Source of the DNA: Diabrotica undecimpunctata
Lineage: Eukaryota; Arthropoda; Insecta; Coleoptera; Chrysomelidae
Assembly (NCBI RefSeq): GCF_040954645.1
Contig: NC_092805.1
Coordinates: 19,556,741 to 19,620,740 of the forward strand
Direction of reading: 5' to 3'
DNA length: 64,000 bases
The notes beneath the pieces were generated by a model. The model had not been told where the DNA came from and ran no database searches. It saw only the letters and a list, made by a program, of their open reading frames with translations. Every line of letters starts with the position of its first letter. The first letter of the stretch is position 1. The position numbers and the translations under genes are program-made. Below are positions 28,101 to 34,100 of this stretch, in pieces.

Positions 28101-31100
28101 TAATCTGATCAATGTTTGTCAGAAATCTGACACATCTGTAGCAGATGCTGTTCATCTGTGGCTCAATTTGAATCTGCCAGATAACCTTAAAGAAAAATTG
28201 AAACACAGACAACAAATGGCGTTAAACGTGTACGCATTAACTGCGTACTATCTGCATCCGAAATATGAAAATTCCAAGCTTACGTCAGAGCACACTGGTA
28301 TAATAACTCAGTTCTTACTCAGAAAGTTGTGCAATCAGGGCATAGAAGAATGGGACAAATTTAACACTAAATCGGGTAAGTCTTTCAGACAAAATTATCG
28401 CTCTTTTGATTTTTAATATATTAGGTTTACAATTTCAGGAATATTCTCAACACTTTGGGAAAAAGGAGTTGAAAAGCCTCTAGTATTTTGGCGAGTGGTC
28501 AAACTGGAATGCCCAATTCTTGCTAAAATGGCTCTCAGACTTCTAAAAATGCCAGCCTCCTCAGCTCAAATCGAGAGACTCTTTTCAAATTGGGGACACA
28601 TTCACAGTCTGATAAGAAATAGATTAACGTTCACTAATTCCAAGAAATTGGTACATATTTATGTTTCATTAAAGGGAGAGTATCCTGATAAAAATAGTTA
28701 TGACCTGGACGAGGAAGAAATTGTAGATATGGACGGGGAAAGTACAACTATTTGATGTATTATTGGTTAAATGTTTTCTTTGGTTAAAAATTAGCAAAAC
28801 CGCAAAACCGCAAAATGTTGTAATGTTTTTATTATGCAGTCTCTGCCAGAGCACGAAGAGATTCAACACTGTTTCAGTAATTATTATACTATAATTATTA
28901 TACTATAATTATTATAATAAAGAGTTAGTAAAATTTAAAAAAAAGTAAACGAAATGTTAGGAAACAAGGTAAGGTTTCAATGTACTGAGATATGTTTGAT
29001 TGTGGTTTGGAATCTTACCTCGTTTACTGACGTTTAGGTTTACGTTTCTTTTTAATTTTTTTAAACCTTTCTGTAATTTTACGAGTTTACGAGTAACGAT
29101 AGAAAATTAAAAATCTATGAAAATTTGTTTTGCTGGTTTTTTCTGGTTTTGCATCCATATGGTAATATTTTAGATTCATTACATTGCATTACTCTATCAT
29201 GAGGTTTGCACATAATAAATTGTCTCTTTATGATTCTATTTAAAATTCATTTACACTTGAAAAACCTGCAATCAAACAATTATGGAATATCCTATGAATT
29301 TGACAATCGCAAGTTAATAGTGAGGTTAAAAGTTTCAAAAGTTTGAGATTATTTGGTCTCTTTGCAACTTGTTGAAACATTAATGCATACTTTTTCAATA
29401 AGTCAGCGCAGCCAGATTAACTTAAAATTTCAAATTAGTGCGCACGGAACGTCATTCTGATCGTTTGCTAATTGTCGACATACTCGACATTGTCGACATT
29501 GGCAACAACTTTAAATCACTCGACATCGACATGATTGTCGACATGTCGATAATCGAATTGTCGACATGACATTATCGACACCGCCCATCCCTGACCATGT
29601 GTCAAAGATGGTTGTTTGTAAACAGACTTAAGATTTGTGAAATAATGTTGCAAGTAGAAAAAAGAAAAGTGATGGAATATTTGTGTAGAAAGGGTGTCTG
29701 AAACTTTAAAAAATTAGTGCAATTGAACTGATGAGAAAATGCACTGTATGAGAAAATAAAGAGGATAAAAAATGGCATAGATATGAGACATAGACCAGTT
29801 TCGGGTAGACCGCGTAAGATTCGCGAAAACAATTTAAATGCTTTAGTGGCTTTAGGACGACAAAATCCGCGCCTAGGGTTTCGAAAATTAGCGAGCAGAT
29901 TTGGAAATCAGCGAAGAATAAGAGTGTGCTCAGAAACTGTCCGCATGTCACTGAGCAAACAAGGCTACATATCAAGGAATTAAAAAAAAATCCCTACAAT
30001 GACACCTTTGCAAAGGCAACGAAGAATAGACTTTTGTCAACGTTCTCGAGAAGATAATTTTAATAATGTCTTTACATCAGATGAAAGTTGTTTCCAGCTT
30101 GGTGCAAATCATCTAGAAGTCCTATAAAATAAAAGATTTTTGTATACAGTATTATGTCGTCAAGGTGCTAAGTATAAATCGTGCTGTTTAAAAAGCCGTT
30201 TAGCGATTCATAACCAATACGAAACCATAACTCAGTTTGTACTGGTATAAGTTCTGATGTTAGTACTGACTTAGTTCTTGTAGGGGGAAGTTCTATGACA
30301 GGAGGAAGGCATTTAATAACCATTTTAGATGAGCATGTAGTACCTTTTGGGTAATTTAGGCACAAATTACGAATATCTTGTCTATTTTTGACCGTGTAGG
30401 TTTGAATTCACTTTAACAAATCGTCAACTAAGGGGATCTAAGGAATAGAATATCCTAAAAAACATTTATTCTTCTTTTTATACTCTGTAAAAATAATATT
30501 ATAAATTTGATTGATTAAGTGCTCGCTCCTCTATTTGTAGAGTTCTGCGGAGTCATTTTGATTTCCTGGCTCTTTGTCCTTTTATTCGTCTCCTTAGTGT
30601 CATAAAAGATCGGTTGATAAACATCATTTTAATTTAACGAAGAGTTTATTTGTATACCAGCTTGATTATTATCTTTAGTGCACAGTTACAACAGAATTGA
30701 AGTGTTCTATCCATTTCTTTTTTTTTAGTATTTTACACACTTTATTTATAGCGAAACGTTTTTTTTTCCAATTAATTATAAAAAATTCAATAGCATTGGT
30801 GCAACAAAACTTTCTGAACCCACATATCAGGGGAGTATGGGCCACATGGGCTTGGGAAAATTTTGACAGCCTGGGAAAATTTTGATGTGTGTCACAAGAT
30901 GGCGGCCGACAGCTATCAACTGTCACTTCATTTGTCAACTGACAACCGTCATGGCAACTGTCAAAAAATTTTCACGCCCAAGTGGCCCAAATTCTGCTAA
31001 TATCCTCAAAATCTCAAACACTGATGTGTTAAATATGACGTCTCTATTAGTTACAACATAATTCTTAGCAAAATTTGAAAAAAAAAATTATGTATTTACC

Positions 31101-34100
31101 TCAAGAGCCCCTTCTAAAATCCTGATTGCAATTAGAAAGTATACACTAGTTTTTGCAATCCACGGAGTAACCAATGTTAATAAGGAAGTAGAGGCAATTC
31201 CCAGTCCGAAAACTCTAGCGCCTCCAAGTTTAGCGGCCAAAAATCCTCCAATGATTTGTGTAAAGATGTAACCATAAAAAAATGAACTAAGAACGTAACC
31301 TTGCAACGTCGAATTCCATTCAAATTCTCGTTCCTATAAATAAATCATTTAATATTTTATTGCAAATGTGCAAAGATATTTAAATTAAACCAATATAAAA
31401 TTCCTAATACCAAGCCAATTTAAAAACACCTATCATAGTACCAGGTGGTGCAATTTATTGTTCCAGTTTTTTTTTTGTTTAATTATACAAAATTATTGTA
31501 GAAATGATATTAAAGCCGTAATATTTTAAGATGTTTTAATTTTAAAGATATTTTTACCAATAATAATTAGCTAAAAATCATTTTAACATTAAGAATTATA
31601 TATTTATTTAAAACTTTTCAACTTTCTCATTTATTACATAATATATTAACTTTCTTGCTCTGTGATAGATACACAATATTATTTCAGACATAATATTTGC
31701 GTTCATTGCGGTTCTTCCACGGGTTCTTTTAAGTTGTAATGATCTTAAAGTTCTTTCAATATCTGGTTGATACTTTATTTTGTTGTGTTGGTTAGGCAAG
31801 ACTGGATTTTTGGGTCACTTATTCTTCTTTTGTTGCTCTAAAGCCTTTTGCCTAAGTCTAATAAAGACATCCTTCTTTTGACTATATACTAACATTTTCA
31901 TTCAGTGTTGAGATATACCCACATCACGAAAGCATATACTTCTGCAATGTTAATTTTGTTTATAAACAATGTGGCTGGTCACCTTTTTGGATTGTCTGTT
32001 GCAAGTGTATTCGGCAATAGGCAGGGCCGAAAGTACTACAATTCGCCACAGTAGTATTAGAAAGTATCAGTTGCCTTTTTAAAAAGAACAACTTATAAAC
32101 TTTGCTATTAACTTATATTTAGTGAGTTTATACCTGTAATTATATTGTTATATTAACCCTTATCCGGGAAAGCTGGGTCCAACAGGCCCGAGACGCCAAT
32201 TCTTTTATCATAAACTGATAAAAAAAAATTTATTGAATTAGTTTAGTCCTTCTACATAGTCATGAGCTATTTAAAATATTTATTATCATTTTTTAAATGA
32301 TTGTGTCGGAAGAATTTTGTCACATTAAGGGGCAACACGGACCCTATTTGTATTTATACCTAAAGTGAAAATCTTTGTTATAGAAGTGAACCTGGCAGCC
32401 AGGTAATGTTTGTTCCATATCGAGGTAGGTGTCCTTTCAAGTAGTATATGCTTTAAAGCCAAATAAGTATGGCATAAATATGTGGTGGGCAATGTGGGCA
32501 TGTGACTCAGAAACATATTACCCTTTAGATGGAATACCATATACAGGAAAAAACGGAAATACAGTAGCCAAAGGTCTTGCATCTCAAGTGTAAAGCAACT
32601 CGTTAAGCCTTATTTTAATTTCACGAGAAATGTGACTTGCGATAACTATTCCACTGGTCTTGTTCTTGCACATGCATTACAGGAAAATTCACTAACTCTT
32701 GTAGGCACAGTGAAAAAAAAAATAAGAGATTTGTTCCTTGGGAATTTCTACCAAACAAGAACCGTTTAGAGAAATCTTCAATTTTCGGATTCACTCCAAA
32801 AGCATCTTTTGTTTCTTACGTTCCGAAAAAACAAAGAAGTGTCCTAGTCCTGTCTACAATGCATCACAATGCTTACCGTGCAGATGATGTTGACAAAAAA
32901 CCAGATATGATATTCTATTATAATAGTACAAAATGTGGTGTCGATACGCTAGACCAAATGGTTCATAAATATACAGTGTAGGTAAAAGTTTATGGTCGGT
33001 ATGGTAAAATTTAACAGGATATCTAACGCAGATATAAAATCATATTTTCAGCGAACAGACAAAGATAACAATCATATTTCCCCTTGGTCTCCCCTCCATA
33101 TTTCTTATTGCTGCCCATTGCCCAGTAGTAAGACGATTAGTTCCGATTAGTTTCGATTAGTTCCGATTAGTTCCGATCTGAGATATACATATCTCTGGTT
33201 CCTATCCTAAGAAACTAGAGGTGGGTCGTTGACATTTTTATCGGAACCGTTTTTCGTAAATTGTAACTAGTTGATTGTTTATCAGTAGTTTCAAATAAGC
33301 GAGTACACAAAAAACATATTGGTTATTATATTGAAAGAAACTAACGAAGGATATATTTATTATAACTTAAAAAATAGATTATACAATACAAATAGTACTT
33401 ACATTTACATGACACATTATTAAATCGCGAATCGTCTAAATTGACATTTAAAAACATACGTTTTTCCACTTTTCTTGTTGTTTCTTCTTTTGTTTAAAAT
33501 TAAACCAGATTTTGAACATGTGTTCACAATGAACAGATTTTGTTACAATACTACAATATTTTATGAATATAGTGGTTAAGTTAGGATATACATGCCGATG
33601 GTTTTTCCACCACTGTAATGGACAGTTCCAATCACCGTTCGAAATTTTTTGTGGGTAATATCATCAGACAAATACATGTCGAGTTCTTTTATATCTCTAG
33701 ATACAGGTGTATGTTTAGATGAGTCATGTCTAATAATTTCATCAAAAATACACCATGGACTTAAGTCATCTTTATCAGTTTCTTTTTATTGTACTGGTTG
33801 ATTTTCACTAGTACAATCTTCTTTTTCTTTTTTTATAGAAGTAACCAGCTTCTTAACTCTTTCTTTTGTTTTTTATAACTAGGTATTCTGATTAATGAAT
33901 GAGTTTCGATTTACGATTGATCTGCATTTTCGATTTCAAATCTTTATTGATAGTTCGTCAAAGGATTTATTTATTGTAAATATTCAATTATGAATTATTT
34001 TTCTTAGTCAAAATGATTGACCTAGTATAAGAATAATAATTTTATTTTCAAAAAATGCGCATTTGTAGAAGATGCAGCTTTTATGGTCCACTTTCTGAAT

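Larger units (their letters stand above)
25831..29593 (+). mobile_element. hAT DNA transposon, near complete
   Basis: The 3763-bp element starts CAGAGATGGGC and ends GCCCATCCCTG (10 of 11 bases match as inverted repeats). It is flanked on both sides by the 8-bp duplication ACCATGTG (25823-25830 and 29594-29601). Both subterminal regions are packed with GTCGAC/GTCGACA motifs (25855-25925 and 29475-29580), probable transposase-binding sites. The interior encodes a four-exon hAT transposase on the plus strand. It sits in intron 2 of the transporter and has itself received a smaller hAT MITE (26426-26878). Confidence 0.93.

Noticed and set aside
25831..29593. Domesticated hAT (ZBED-like host gene)
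   Set aside because: Intact TIRs and a perfect 8-bp target duplication show an ordinary mobile element.
29690..30365. Same Tc1 family as the 61.7-63.1 kb element
   Set aside because: The N-terminal helix-turn-helix text and the conserved blocks differ clearly, so they are separate families.
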